A DNA stretch of 13,235 nt from CAYNFH01 sp964396385 (GTDB taxonomy: Bacteria > Armatimonadota > Chthonomonadetes > Chthonomonadales > CAJBBX01), in the NCBI GenBank assembly GCA_964396385.1, contig CAYNFH010000183.1, positions 1-13,235 of the forward strand, given 5' to 3'. The notes beneath the pieces are model-generated. The model saw only the letters and a program-made list of their open reading frames with translations. It had not been told where the DNA came from and ran no database searches. Shown one piece after another: positions 6,355 to 12,845 of this stretch (positions are counted from its first letter, which is position 1; every line of letters starts with the position of its first letter). The position numbers and the translations under genes are program-made.

Positions 6355-7535
6355 CCATGCTGCATAGGGTTACCGGCGCGCGACTGACCGCGTACCTCCA
6401 CGACGAATTGACGCCGGAAGAAGCGCGTCGCACCCGGGCGCACCTCGATCGCTGCGCCAGGTGTCGCGCGGAGCTGGAGCAGATCCGGCTCGCCTCCCGG
6501 CTCATGCGGCAGCTCCCACAAGGCGTTGCCCCGGTGGAACTCTGGGACCGCGTCGAAAGCGGGCTGAATTCCCAGGTCCGGCCCGAAAGACGCGAGAGAC
6601 CGGCTGGACGTATCAGGCTCAACTGGCGGTGGGGAACTGCCGCGGCCACCTTGCTGCTGGCCGCAGCTCTCTGGAAGGTCGCTCACCGCCCGGCCCGCCA
6701 ATCCGAGTTGGCCCGGCCCGGCTGGGAAGTGGCGCGGGTCGCGGGCATGCCGCGCATTGGGCGGGAGCCCGTAGCGTCTGCCGGCCGGCTGGGCGTGGGT
6801 CAGTGGCTGGAGACGGATGCGGCGTCACAGGCGCAACTCCGCCTGCCGGCCGTGGGACAGATAGACGTGGAGCCCGGCACGCGGCTGCGGCTTGCCGCGC
6901 TCGGTCCCCGGGAGCAGCGCATCCAGCTTGCCCGTGGAGCCGTGCGCGCGCGTGTCACGGCACCGCCACGGCTGTTTCTTGTCGATACCCCATCGGCCAC
7001 CGCCATAGACTTGGGGTGCGCGTACAGGCTGGCGGTGGATGGCGCCGGGGGCAGCCTGCTGCACGTGACCACCGGGGTCGTGGCGCTGGACTGGGCTGGG
7101 CGCGAGGTAACCGTGCCGGCCGGGGCGGTGTGCGAGACGAGGCGGGGCCTCGGTCCGGGCACACCCTACTTCCAGGATGCGCCCGCTCCGCTCAAAGCAG
7201 CGCTCGCAAAGCTGGACTTCCAGGGCGGCGGCCCGGCGGCCCTGGGCACGGCCCTCGCCTCCACCCGCCCTCACGACGCGTTCAGCCTCTGGCACCTTCT
7301 GTTCCGCGTCAATGGTCCCAACAGACGGCGTGTGTTCGACCGGCTCCGGAAGCTTGTGCCACCGCCGCCGGGGGTCACGCGGGCGGGGGCGCTCAGGCTC
7401 GATCCGGCCATGCTGGTCAAGTGGCGCGCCCTGATGGACCCGCCGGCGCCGGTCATCGATCCCTCCGTCAATCCCTGGTCGGACCTCCTGATGCCAGAAG
7501 GTCCGCTTCAAGCAGGAAAGGAGCATTCACTATGA
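6351..7535 (+). CDS. Membrane anti-sigma factor: zinc finger plus FecR-like domain
   Basis: A 394-residue protein in three parts. Residues 10-45 form a zf-HC2/ZAS-type anti-sigma domain with HLDRCARC (His31, Cys35, Cys38). A single membrane helix lies at about 95-110 (GTAAATLLLAAALWKV). Residues about 145-290 form a FecR-type periplasmic region, with LGVGQWLETDAASQAQLRL, GQIDVEPGTRLRL and VTVPAGAVCETR. The last 100 residues form an extra module (HDAFSLWHLLFRVN, RRRVFDRLRKLVPPPPGVT, LRLDPAMLVKW). GTG 6351 overlaps the sigma stop and has AGGGGG seven bases upstream; ATG 6357 is the alternative. Its own stop overlaps the ATG of the next gene. Expected role: sequester the sigma factor at the membrane and release it on a periplasmic signal, as in FecR and ZAS systems. 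The fusion of both types in one protein is notable. Confidence 0.9.
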   Translation: MTMLHRVTGARLTAYLHDELTPEEARRTRAHLDRCARCRAELEQIRLASRLMRQLPQGVAPVELWDRVESGLNSQVRPERRERPAGRIRLNWRWGTAAATLLLAAALWKVAHRPARQSELARPGWEVARVAGMPRIGREPVASAGRLGVGQWLETDAASQAQLRLPAVGQIDVEPGTRLRLAALGPREQRIQLARGAVRARVTAPPRLFLVDTPSATAIDLGCAYRLAVDGAGGSLLHVTTGVVALDWAGREVTVPAGAVCETRRGLGPGTPYFQDAPAPLKAALAKLDFQGGGPAALGTALASTRPHDAFSLWHLLFRVNGPNRRRVFDRLRKLVPPPPGVTRAGALRLDPAMLVKWRALMDPPAPVIDPSVNPWSDLLMPEGPLQAGKEHSL

Positions 7536-9343
7536 AGCCCTTCGGTTTCGCTTTCCTGGCGGCGCTCCTGGTAGCGCCCATCGCGGCGAAGGCGCCCCGC
7601 GCGAACGACCTGGTCGTCCACGAATGGGGCACGTTTCTCGCCATGAACGGTTCCGACGGCGTCGCCCTGGATGGGATGTACCACGAGGAGCACGCGCTTC
7701 CGGCATTCGTCCACTCCCGCGCGAAAGATCAGCTCCATCTGCCTGGCACCATGCTCAAGGGCGAGACGCCGGTAATCTACTTCTACACGCGACAACCCCA
7801 GCAGGTGGAGGTGAGCGTACGGTTTCCGGCCGGTATCTGGACACAGTGGTATCCGCAGGCATCCATGGTCGGCCCGAAGTTCTCGCAGTCCGGCTCCCTC
7901 CTGGAGCCGCGCAACGGCCGCATCGCCTGGTTCGCGAACCTGGTTCCGGCTGAGGTGGCGGCCGCGTCTTTGCCTCCGACCTCGCCCGGCGCGCTCTGGC
8001 GCTACGCTCGCGACGTGGACTCCGCGTACGTCCGCGCCGAGGACCGGACAGACCGCAGCCATGCTCGCACTGAATGGGAGAGATTCCTGTTCTATCGCGG
8101 ACTTGGGCGCGCGGAGCTCCCGCTGGAGGCTTCCATGGAGAACGGCGGCACGCTGGGGCTGAGCGCCGGAACGGACTTCACCCTGCGTCGCCTCTTTGTG
8201 CTGCGGGTGGAGAACGGCCGAGGCGCGTTCAAGGTCGTTTCGCGGCTCAGTCCTGGTGAGCGGCTCACGGGGGTCATCCCGTCGATGGACCAAGCCATGG
8301 ACCTGTCCGCCTTCTCCCAGAAGGTTGACCGTGAGCTGGCGAGCGCACTGGAGGAGGCCGGGCTGTACTCCAGAGAGGCCGAGGCGATGGTCAATACCTG
8401 GCGCGCCAGCTACTTCCAGACGGACGGCATCCGGGTCCTCAGCCTCCTTCCGCAGGAGTGGACCGACCGCTTCATCCCGCTGCAGATCGATCCTGCGCCA
8501 AAACAGATCGTCCGCGTGATGGTCGGCCGCACAGAGCTGCTCTCTCCGGAGCGTGAGCGGCAGGCGGCCGATGCCGTCCGGAGCCTCGCGAGCGGAAACC
8601 AAGGCCAGCGCGAGCGCGCCTTCGCCTATCTGCGCGCCCAGGGGCGGTACGTGGAGCCAATCCTGCGACGGACACTCCGCACAACTCAGGATCCGCAGGT
8701 CGCCGCTCTCTGCAAGCGGCTGCTGCTTACGGACTTTGTCACGGAGCTGCGCGCAGCCGCGAACGCTCCGGTCACCGGTGCGCCCACGCCCGAAACTCCC
8801 CTCCGGCTGCGGGCCCAGCTTGCCGGCCTCCTGCGTGAAGTAGGGCTGGACGATGAGGCCAGAGCGGAGGGAGAAGCGGCCCTGCAGGAGCTCCGCCGCA
8901 CAACGTGCGCCCCCCTGGACAGCGACGAGGCCCGCCACTACCTGCGCGCCTACGCGAGGGCGATGGAGGGGCTGGGGGATAACCACGCGGCGGCGCAGGC
9001 CTATTCCCGCTTTGTGGAGTTCGGGAGCCAGGTGAGCCGGGGCTGCGGCTCGTGCCACGACGGAACGGTTGCGCCCAAGAACATGGACTGGTTCCGCGAC
9101 TGGTACGCCGGCAAGCGGTATGCCCGCTACACCCTTGCCGCCGGAGAAGGTGATGCGGAGGACCGCCGGCTTCAGGCCGAGCTGGCGCGCGATCCGTCCA
9201 GCCCCGCCGCCACGCTCCTGCTGGCCTACCTGTGCGAGGCCCGCGGCGCAACTTCTCGCGCCAATGCCCTTTGGTCCAGCCTGGATTCACCACAGAGGGC
9301 ACAGAGAGCGCGGAGAAATGCGGATGAGGCGATAAGGGGATGA
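7532..9343 (+). CDS. Secreted HEWGTF-motif protein with C-terminal CXXCH (heme c) motif
   Basis: A 603-residue exported protein. Start ATG 7532 has AAAGGAG (7517-7523) upstream and overlaps the anti-sigma stop (ATGA). The frame is open far upstream, but that part shadows the anti-sigma gene. A signal peptide covers residues 1-21 (AFLAALLVAPIAAKA), followed by LVVHEWGTFLAMNGSDG, an HEWGTF motif that I recall from large secreted proteins of unknown function in Acidobacteriota, Planctomycetota and similar phyla. A beta-rich N-terminal half contains GETPVIYFYTRQPQ and GIWTQWYPQAS. HEAT-like helices lie at about 338-412 and TPR-like helices at about 423-500. CGSCH at 505-509 is a single covalent heme-c site. 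The last 18 codons lie within an inverted repeat and are unlikely to be ancestral. Likely a periplasmic redox or sensing partner of the sigma/anti-sigma pair; the reaction is unknown. Confidence 0.88.
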   Translation: MKPFGFAFLAALLVAPIAAKAPRANDLVVHEWGTFLAMNGSDGVALDGMYHEEHALPAFVHSRAKDQLHLPGTMLKGETPVIYFYTRQPQQVEVSVRFPAGIWTQWYPQASMVGPKFSQSGSLLEPRNGRIAWFANLVPAEVAAASLPPTSPGALWRYARDVDSAYVRAEDRTDRSHARTEWERFLFYRGLGRAELPLEASMENGGTLGLSAGTDFTLRRLFVLRVENGRGAFKVVSRLSPGERLTGVIPSMDQAMDLSAFSQKVDRELASALEEAGLYSREAEAMVNTWRASYFQTDGIRVLSLLPQEWTDRFIPLQIDPAPKQIVRVMVGRTELLSPERERQAADAVRSLASGNQGQRERAFAYLRAQGRYVEPILRRTLRTTQDPQVAALCKRLLLTDFVTELRAAANAPVTGAPTPETPLRLRAQLAGLLREVGLDDEARAEGEAALQELRRTTCAPLDSDEARHYLRAYARAMEGLGDNHAAAQAYSRFVEFGSQVSRGCGSCHDGTVAPKNMDWFRDWYAGKRYARYTLAAGEGDAEDRRLQAELARDPSSPAATLLLAYLCEARGATSRANALWSSLDSPQRAQRARRNADEAIRG

Positions 9344-9413
9344 GTCCTGGCCGGAATCCGATACGCCTCATCCCCTCATCTGGTCTCCGTGTCCTCTGCG
9401 CTCTCTGTGGTGG
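9288..9413. repeat. Imperfect inverted repeat of CACAGAG type, between convergent genes
   Basis: Arms at 9288-9315 (CACCACAGAGGGCACAGAGA...) and 9386-9413 are complementary at 23 of 28 positions. Inside them, AGGGGATGAG (9335-9344) pairs perfectly with CTCATCCCCT (9367-9376). The whole element could fold into one long stem-loop. It lies between the convergent HEWGTF gene and prs, and the HEWGTF stop codon (9341-9343) is within its inner stem. Related CCACAGAGGCACAGAG sequences are known as dispersed intergenic repeats in several bacterial groups. It could also act as a two-way terminator, although no U-run follows. Confidence 0.75.
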
Positions 9414-9422
9414 TTCTGTCTC

Positions 9423-10373
9423 TCAGTCGAATAGGGACGTGATGGATTCGTCGTTGTTGGCGCGGTGGATAGCCTCTCCAAAGAGCTGGGCCACGCTCAG
9501 CACCTTGATCTTGGGGTGCTGCTTCTCCGGCGGGAGCGGAACGGTATCCGTGGTGACGATCTCCGCGATCTCCGGACGGGAGGTGAGCCGCTCCACCGCG
9601 TTGGACGCGAACACGCCGTGGGTGCACGCGATGTGGATATTGGGGTTGCAGCCGTGCTCCAGCAGGGCATCAACCGCCTCTATCATGCTGCCGCCGGAGG
9701 TGACCATGTCTTCGATAATGATAGGCGTGCGACCCTTTACGTCGCCGGCCAGGTGGGTAACCTCCGTGATGTCCTTGCCGGGGTGGTGCTTGTAGCCCAC
9801 GGCCAGCGGCGCGCTCAGGGCCGCCATAACCTTGCGGGTCTTCTTGACCCGCCCTTCGTCCGGCGAGACCACCACAATGTCCTTCAATTGCTTGCGCTCG
9901 AAGTAGTCCGTGAGCAGGTTGATGGCCGTAAGATGGTCGACGGGGATGTTGAAGAAGCCCTGGATCGCGTCCGCGTGCAGGTCCATGCACATCACGCGGT
10001 TGGCACCGGCGGTCTGGATGAGATCCGCTATCAGCTTGGCGGTAATGGGCTCGCGGGGCGCGTCCTTCTTCTCCTGCCGGGCGTAGCCGTAGTAGGGCAT
10101 GACGGCCGTGATACGCGCCGCAGACGCGCGGCGCAGCGCATCCAGGCAGATGAGGAGCTCCATGAGGTGGGTGTCCACGGGTGGGCACGTCGGCTGGATG
10201 ACGTACGCGTCCGTTCCGCGCACGCTCTCCTCGAACTTGACGTAGGTCTCGCCGTCCGTGAAGTGGCGGATGCTGAGCTGGCCCAGCGGCTGCTCGAGCC
10301 AGTCCGCCACGGCGCGAGCCAGAGCGGGGTTGGCGGTCCCGGCGAATACTTTGAGGTCGTAAGTGGCTGGCAT
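9423..10373 (-). CDS. prs: Ribose-phosphate pyrophosphokinase (PRPP synthase)
   Basis: A 316-residue enzyme, normal length for the family. It transfers pyrophosphate from ATP to ribose 5-phosphate, giving PRPP for nucleotide, histidine and tryptophan synthesis. Motifs: LKVFAGTANPALA, HFTDGE (37-42), RQEKKDAPREPITAKL (99-114, ATP site), MDLHADAIQGFF (130-141, metal binding), VVVSPDEGRVKKTR, and the PRPP loop IIIEDMVTSGGSM (218-230). Two loops differ from the class I norm. The catalytic flexible loop reads YKHHP where DKRRP is usual, and the ribose-phosphate loop reads EDMVTSGGS where DDxxDTGGT is usual. The overall match is still strong. Start ATG 10373 lacks a clear Shine-Dalgarno and is seven bases from an inverted octamer repeat. 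The barrel-protein gene lies upstream on the same strand after 76 bases. Confidence 0.93.
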   Translation of the reverse strand: MPATYDLKVFAGTANPALARAVADWLEQPLGQLSIRHFTDGETYVKFEESVRGTDAYVIQPTCPPVDTHLMELLICLDALRRASAARITAVMPYYGYARQEKKDAPREPITAKLIADLIQTAGANRVMCMDLHADAIQGFFNIPVDHLTAINLLTDYFERKQLKDIVVVSPDEGRVKKTRKVMAALSAPLAVGYKHHPGKDITEVTHLAGDVKGRTPIIIEDMVTSGGSMIEAVDALLEHGCNPNIHIACTHGVFASNAVERLTSRPEIAEIVTTDTVPLPPEKQHPKIKVLSVAQLFGEAIHRANNDESITSLFD

Positions 10374-10379
10374 GATTCA

Positions 10380-10446
10380 GGCGTTCAAGTGTTCGGGCGT
10401 TCAGGTCCAATTCCAGGATACCCGAACGCCTGAACGCCTGAACGCC
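10380..10446. repeat. Inverted array of GGCGTTCA octamers
   Basis: The left arm has three octamers (GGCGTTCA, AGTGTTCG, GGCGTTCA; 10380-10403). The right arm has three in reverse orientation (CGAACGCC, TGAACGCC, TGAACGCC; 10423-10446). The arms are complementary at 20 of 24 positions around a 19-base loop. The element fills the gap between the barrel-protein stop (10450) and the prs start (10373). It could fold in RNA as a hairpin separating the two genes, or be a dispersed repeat that inserted there. Confidence 0.75.
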
Positions 10447-10449
10447 CTA

Positions 10450-10983
10450 TCAGTACTGCGCGCCCAGCATGATGGAGAAGCCGCTGGCGTCGAACCCTTT
10501 GGCTTTGCCCGTCACGTCGTACTGGATCTCCAGGAAGATATTCCGGGTGAAGTCCACGCCGCCGAGGATACGGCCCCCGAATGCCCAGCCGCTGCTCTGC
10601 CCGTCCGCCTTGATGTTATAGGCGCCTATGGCGGCCCCGAGATAGACGGGGCTCTTGATTCCCACCGACGGCTGGAACACGCCGCCGAACAGCACCGGCA
10701 CCACGTGGCTGGAGCCGTTGCCGGCGTATTCGATTCCGAGCCGCGCATTCCCGACGGGTGTGGATCCAAAGGGAATGTTGAAGTCTACCGCGACCTTGTA
10801 CCAGACACTGCCGCTGACGTTTGTCAGGTTTCCGTCCTGCGGCAGAAAGATCCCCGCCTTGATCCGGAACTTGGGCACGAGATCTATCTGCGCCTTCGCG
10901 GGCGCCAGTCCCGCGAGACTCAGCCCGCACACCATGATCGCGGCCAATAGGCCCCGCCGCATAGCGGCAACTGCAGCTAGCAT
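10450..10983 (-). CDS. Small outer-membrane beta-barrel-like protein
   Basis: A 177-residue exported protein. ATG 10983 is chosen because AGGAGG stands eight to nine bases upstream (TTAGGAGGAACCGT); the frame continues upstream but without such a site. A signal peptide covers residues 1-31 (LLAAIMVCGLSLAGLAPAKA, cleavage before QIDLV). The mature part alternates polar and non-polar residues as barrel strands do (FRIKAGIFLP, VWYKVAVDFNIPF, ARLGIEYAGNG, NIFLEIQYDV) and ends in GFSIMLGAQY, with an aromatic last residue as required by the BAM assembly machinery. The short length suits an eight-stranded barrel; no family is assigned. A strong promoter, a 25-codon ORF and a hairpin lie upstream and may control it. 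prs follows downstream across the octamer repeat. Confidence 0.82.
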   Translation of the reverse strand: MLAAVAAMRRGLLAAIMVCGLSLAGLAPAKAQIDLVPKFRIKAGIFLPQDGNLTNVSGSVWYKVAVDFNIPFGSTPVGNARLGIEYAGNGSSHVVPVLFGGVFQPSVGIKSPVYLGAAIGAYNIKADGQSSGWAFGGRILGGVDFTRNIFLEIQYDVTGKAKGFDASGFSIMLGAQY

Positions 10984-11008
10984 ACGGTTCCTCCTAACCA
11001 GATGGGCC

Positions 11009-11035
11009 GGGCGGCAAGCCCTCTGCCTGCCGCCC
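11009..11035 (-). terminator. GC-rich hairpin in the leader of the barrel gene (terminator or attenuator-like)
   Basis: GGGCGGCA (11009-11016) and TGCCGCCC (11028-11035) form a perfect 8-bp stem with an 11-base loop. On the minus strand it lies 13 bases after the stop of the 25-codon ORF and about 15 bases before the Shine-Dalgarno of the barrel gene. No U-run follows, so it is not a classical intrinsic terminator; it may slow polymerase or mark the end of a former gene. Confidence 0.5.
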
Positions 11036-11048
11036 CTTACTTCGACCC

Positions 11049-11126
11049 TCAAAAACTGTATCCGACTGCAAGCGTTGTGCCATCCACTCGGAGCGAGTTG
11101 CCCAGGTTGTAAGAGAAGCTGCTCAC
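11049..11126 (-). CDS. Putative 25-codon leader ORF, or remnant of a barrel-protein C-terminus
   Basis: On the minus strand a perfect AAGGAGGT (11130-11137) stands three bases before GTG 11126, opening a 25-codon frame that ends in TGA at 11049-11051. The peptide begins MSSFSYNLGNSL and ends RVDGTTLAVGYSF. Its alternating pattern and final Phe are typical of the last beta-hairpin of an outer-membrane protein. Two readings fit: a short leader peptide in the 5' region of the barrel gene, supported by the ribosome binding site, the promoter 58 bases upstream and the hairpin just after it; or the relic of a second barrel gene whose front was lost. The frame is open upstream to 11252 without barrel-like character. 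Confidence 0.45.
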   Translation of the reverse strand: MSSFSYNLGNSLRVDGTTLAVGYSF

Positions 11127-11183
11127 GGGACCTCCTTGGATGGCTGATCGCCGGCCTACCTGAATGGGCGCCGGGAGCGGCCC

Positions 11184-11213
11184 AGTATAGCGCGCGGACA
11201 GCCAATTCGTCAA
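11184..11213 (-). promoter_or_regulatory. Sigma-70-type promoter for the barrel-gene leader
   Basis: On the minus strand TTGACG (11208-11213) and TATACT (11184-11189) are separated by 18 bases. Each hexamer is one mismatch from consensus. Transcription would start near 11177, giving a leader of about 195 bases before the barrel-protein start and about 50 bases before the 25-codon ORF. Confidence 0.6.
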
Positions 11214-11324
11214 CCTCGATACGTGTTGCCTGGTGTCCTGCCGCCGGAACAAACGCGGGAGGAGCGTCGTTGTTTATACAGCGCGCGAGCGCTCAATTGA
11301 CTCTATGCTGGAAGAGGGTGCTTG

Positions 11325-12782
11325 ATGAGGTCTATCTATGGCCTGATTTTGGTCCTGACTCTGGCGAGCCCGGGTCCCGCGCGGGGCCAGGCTCCGGACA
11401 ACGCTCAGAAGCAAACGGCTCCCGAGAAGAAGACAAACGCGGGCGCCAGGAAGCAGGAGCAGCCTAAGGGGGCGAAGCCGCTTCCCGCAGTCTCACCTAC
11501 CGCGCGGTATGACTACCAGAGCGAGATCACCTTCATCCTCCAGCACCTGAACCGGTTCCGCAGTCCTTACCAGGGGCCCAGTAGCTTCCTCTCCCGGGAT
11601 GAGACGGAGCTGACCCACACCTATACGCTCTACGCCGGAATCCGGCCCATCCCCAACCTGGAGCTCTACGTGAACCCGGAGCTGGCGCTGGGCCACGGAG
11701 TGAGCTTTGGACAGGGCCTGGCAGGGTATCCCAACGGGGACCTCATAGGCCAGCAAGCCCTGCGCCCGCTGCCCTATCTTGCCCGGTACTTTGTCAGGTG
11801 GCGGATACCCATGCCCCACCTTTTCCCGCACAAGGGCGGGGAGGAGGTGGCGGAAGAGGAGACCGGTCGCGCTCTAAACATCATTCCTGCCCGCGTACCC
11901 GCACACCGGCTCGTGCTCTCCGCCGGCAAGTTCGCGGTATCGGACATCTTCGACACCAACAGCTATGCCAACAACCCGCGCACTCAGTTCCTTAACGACG
12001 CCTTCGGCAACAATCTGGCCTACGATTACGCGCAAGAGGTCCGCGGATACGACCTGGGCGCGTCCGCCGTCTGGGTCAACCCGGACTGGGTCGTTCGGTT
12101 CGGCACGTTCGCCATGCCGGTTACGGCCGGCAGCGCGGACCTGGCCTACAACTGGACCCACGACCACAGCGAACAGCTCGAAGTGGAGCTACACCCTCAG
12201 GTCCTGCGCGGCGGCAAGCCGCCGTTCATCGTGCGCCTGCTGGGATGGCGCAACGTGGGCAACATGGGCCGGTACGTGGATGCCTTAGCGCTGGCGCCGC
12301 CCGGCGGTCCTCCCAGCATCACGGCCGTAGAGCGGCGCGGAACGGTAAAGACGGGGCTCGGGATCAACTTCGAGCAGGCTCTGGCGGACGGCGGCGCCAC
12401 GGGAATGTTCGGCCGGCTTGGCTGGGCGGACGACTCTCGGGAGAGCTTCAACTTTGCGGAGTGCGACGAGTTCTACTCCTTCGGCGGCCAACTCTCCGGC
12501 GCGCGCTGGCACCGCAAGGATGACCGGATAGGCATCGGCTACGCCATCAGCGGCATATCCCGGTCTCATCGGAACTACCTCGCCGCGGGCGGAGTCGGTC
12601 TGGCGCTGGGAGACGGAAGGCTCAACTACGGCCAGGAGCGTACCTTCGAGGCGTACTACTCTTACCAGGTGGCCAAGCCGCTAGTCGTATCGCTCGACTT
12701 CCAGGACGTCCAGGATCCCGGCTACAACCGGGACCGCGGCGCCGCCACCCTGTGGTCCGTCCGGCTGCACATGCAGTTCTGA
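11325..12782 (+). CDS. OprB-like carbohydrate porin
   Basis: A 485-residue outer-membrane protein. ATG 11325 is preceded by GAAGAGGG; TTG 11322 is also in frame. A signal peptide covers residues 1-22 (YGLILVLTLASPGPARGQ), followed by a Lys/Gln/Ala-rich linker. The barrel includes LTHTYTLYAGIRPIPNLELYVNPEL and GKFAVSDIFDTNSYANNPRTQFLN, the latter a hallmark block of OprB-family carbohydrate porins. It is followed by NLAYDYAQEVRGYDLGASAVW and WVVRFGTFAMP. Later strands (GMFGRLGWADD, FYSFGGQLSGARW, TFEAYYSYQVAKPLVVSLDFQ) end in WSVRLHMQF, with the terminal Phe used for barrel assembly. It should allow passive uptake of sugars or similar solutes across the outer membrane; the actual substrate is unknown. 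It diverges from the small barrel gene. No terminator hairpin is visible after it. Confidence 0.9.
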   Translation: MRSIYGLILVLTLASPGPARGQAPDNAQKQTAPEKKTNAGARKQEQPKGAKPLPAVSPTARYDYQSEITFILQHLNRFRSPYQGPSSFLSRDETELTHTYTLYAGIRPIPNLELYVNPELALGHGVSFGQGLAGYPNGDLIGQQALRPLPYLARYFVRWRIPMPHLFPHKGGEEVAEEETGRALNIIPARVPAHRLVLSAGKFAVSDIFDTNSYANNPRTQFLNDAFGNNLAYDYAQEVRGYDLGASAVWVNPDWVVRFGTFAMPVTAGSADLAYNWTHDHSEQLEVELHPQVLRGGKPPFIVRLLGWRNVGNMGRYVDALALAPPGGPPSITAVERRGTVKTGLGINFEQALADGGATGMFGRLGWADDSRESFNFAECDEFYSFGGQLSGARWHRKDDRIGIGYAISGISRSHRNYLAAGGVGLALGDGRLNYGQERTFEAYYSYQVAKPLVVSLDFQDVQDPGYNRDRGAATLWSVRLHMQF

Positions 12783-12815
12783 AGGCGAATGTGCAACCTG
12801 TTGGAAAAGTAATAC

Positions 12816-12845
12816 TTGACAGCCGTGTTTAACATGCAGTACAAC
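12816..12845 (+). promoter_or_regulatory. Sigma-70-type promoter upstream of a sigma-factor gene
   Basis: TTGACA (12816-12821), a perfect -35 hexamer, and TACAAC (12840-12845) are separated by 18 bases. The spacer holds TGTTTAACA, a near-palindrome that could be an operator. Transcription would begin about 12852, giving a leader of nearly 200 bases before the start codon at 13050. Confidence 0.6.

Noticed and set aside
6461..7531. Open frame of 357 codons in phase with and upstream of the HEWGTF gene
   Set aside because: It lies fully inside the anti-sigma gene in another frame, has a biased Gly/Arg/Ala composition, and the true start at 7532 has a strong ribosome binding site followed by a signal peptide.
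7508..9058. Minus-strand open frame of about 516 codons opposite the HEWGTF gene
   Set aside because: No ribosome binding site, no recognisable domains, and the opposite strand has a signal peptide, a heme motif and operon coupling.
9465..10433. Plus-strand open frame opposite prs
   Set aside because: prs motifs are unambiguous on the minus strand; this frame is Gly/Val/Arg-rich shadow sequence.
11246..11268. GGAAC and CGTC upstream of the porin gene, like an ECF promoter
   Set aside because: The spacer is only 14 bases, shorter than the usual 16-17, and differs from the candidate upstream of the sigma gene.
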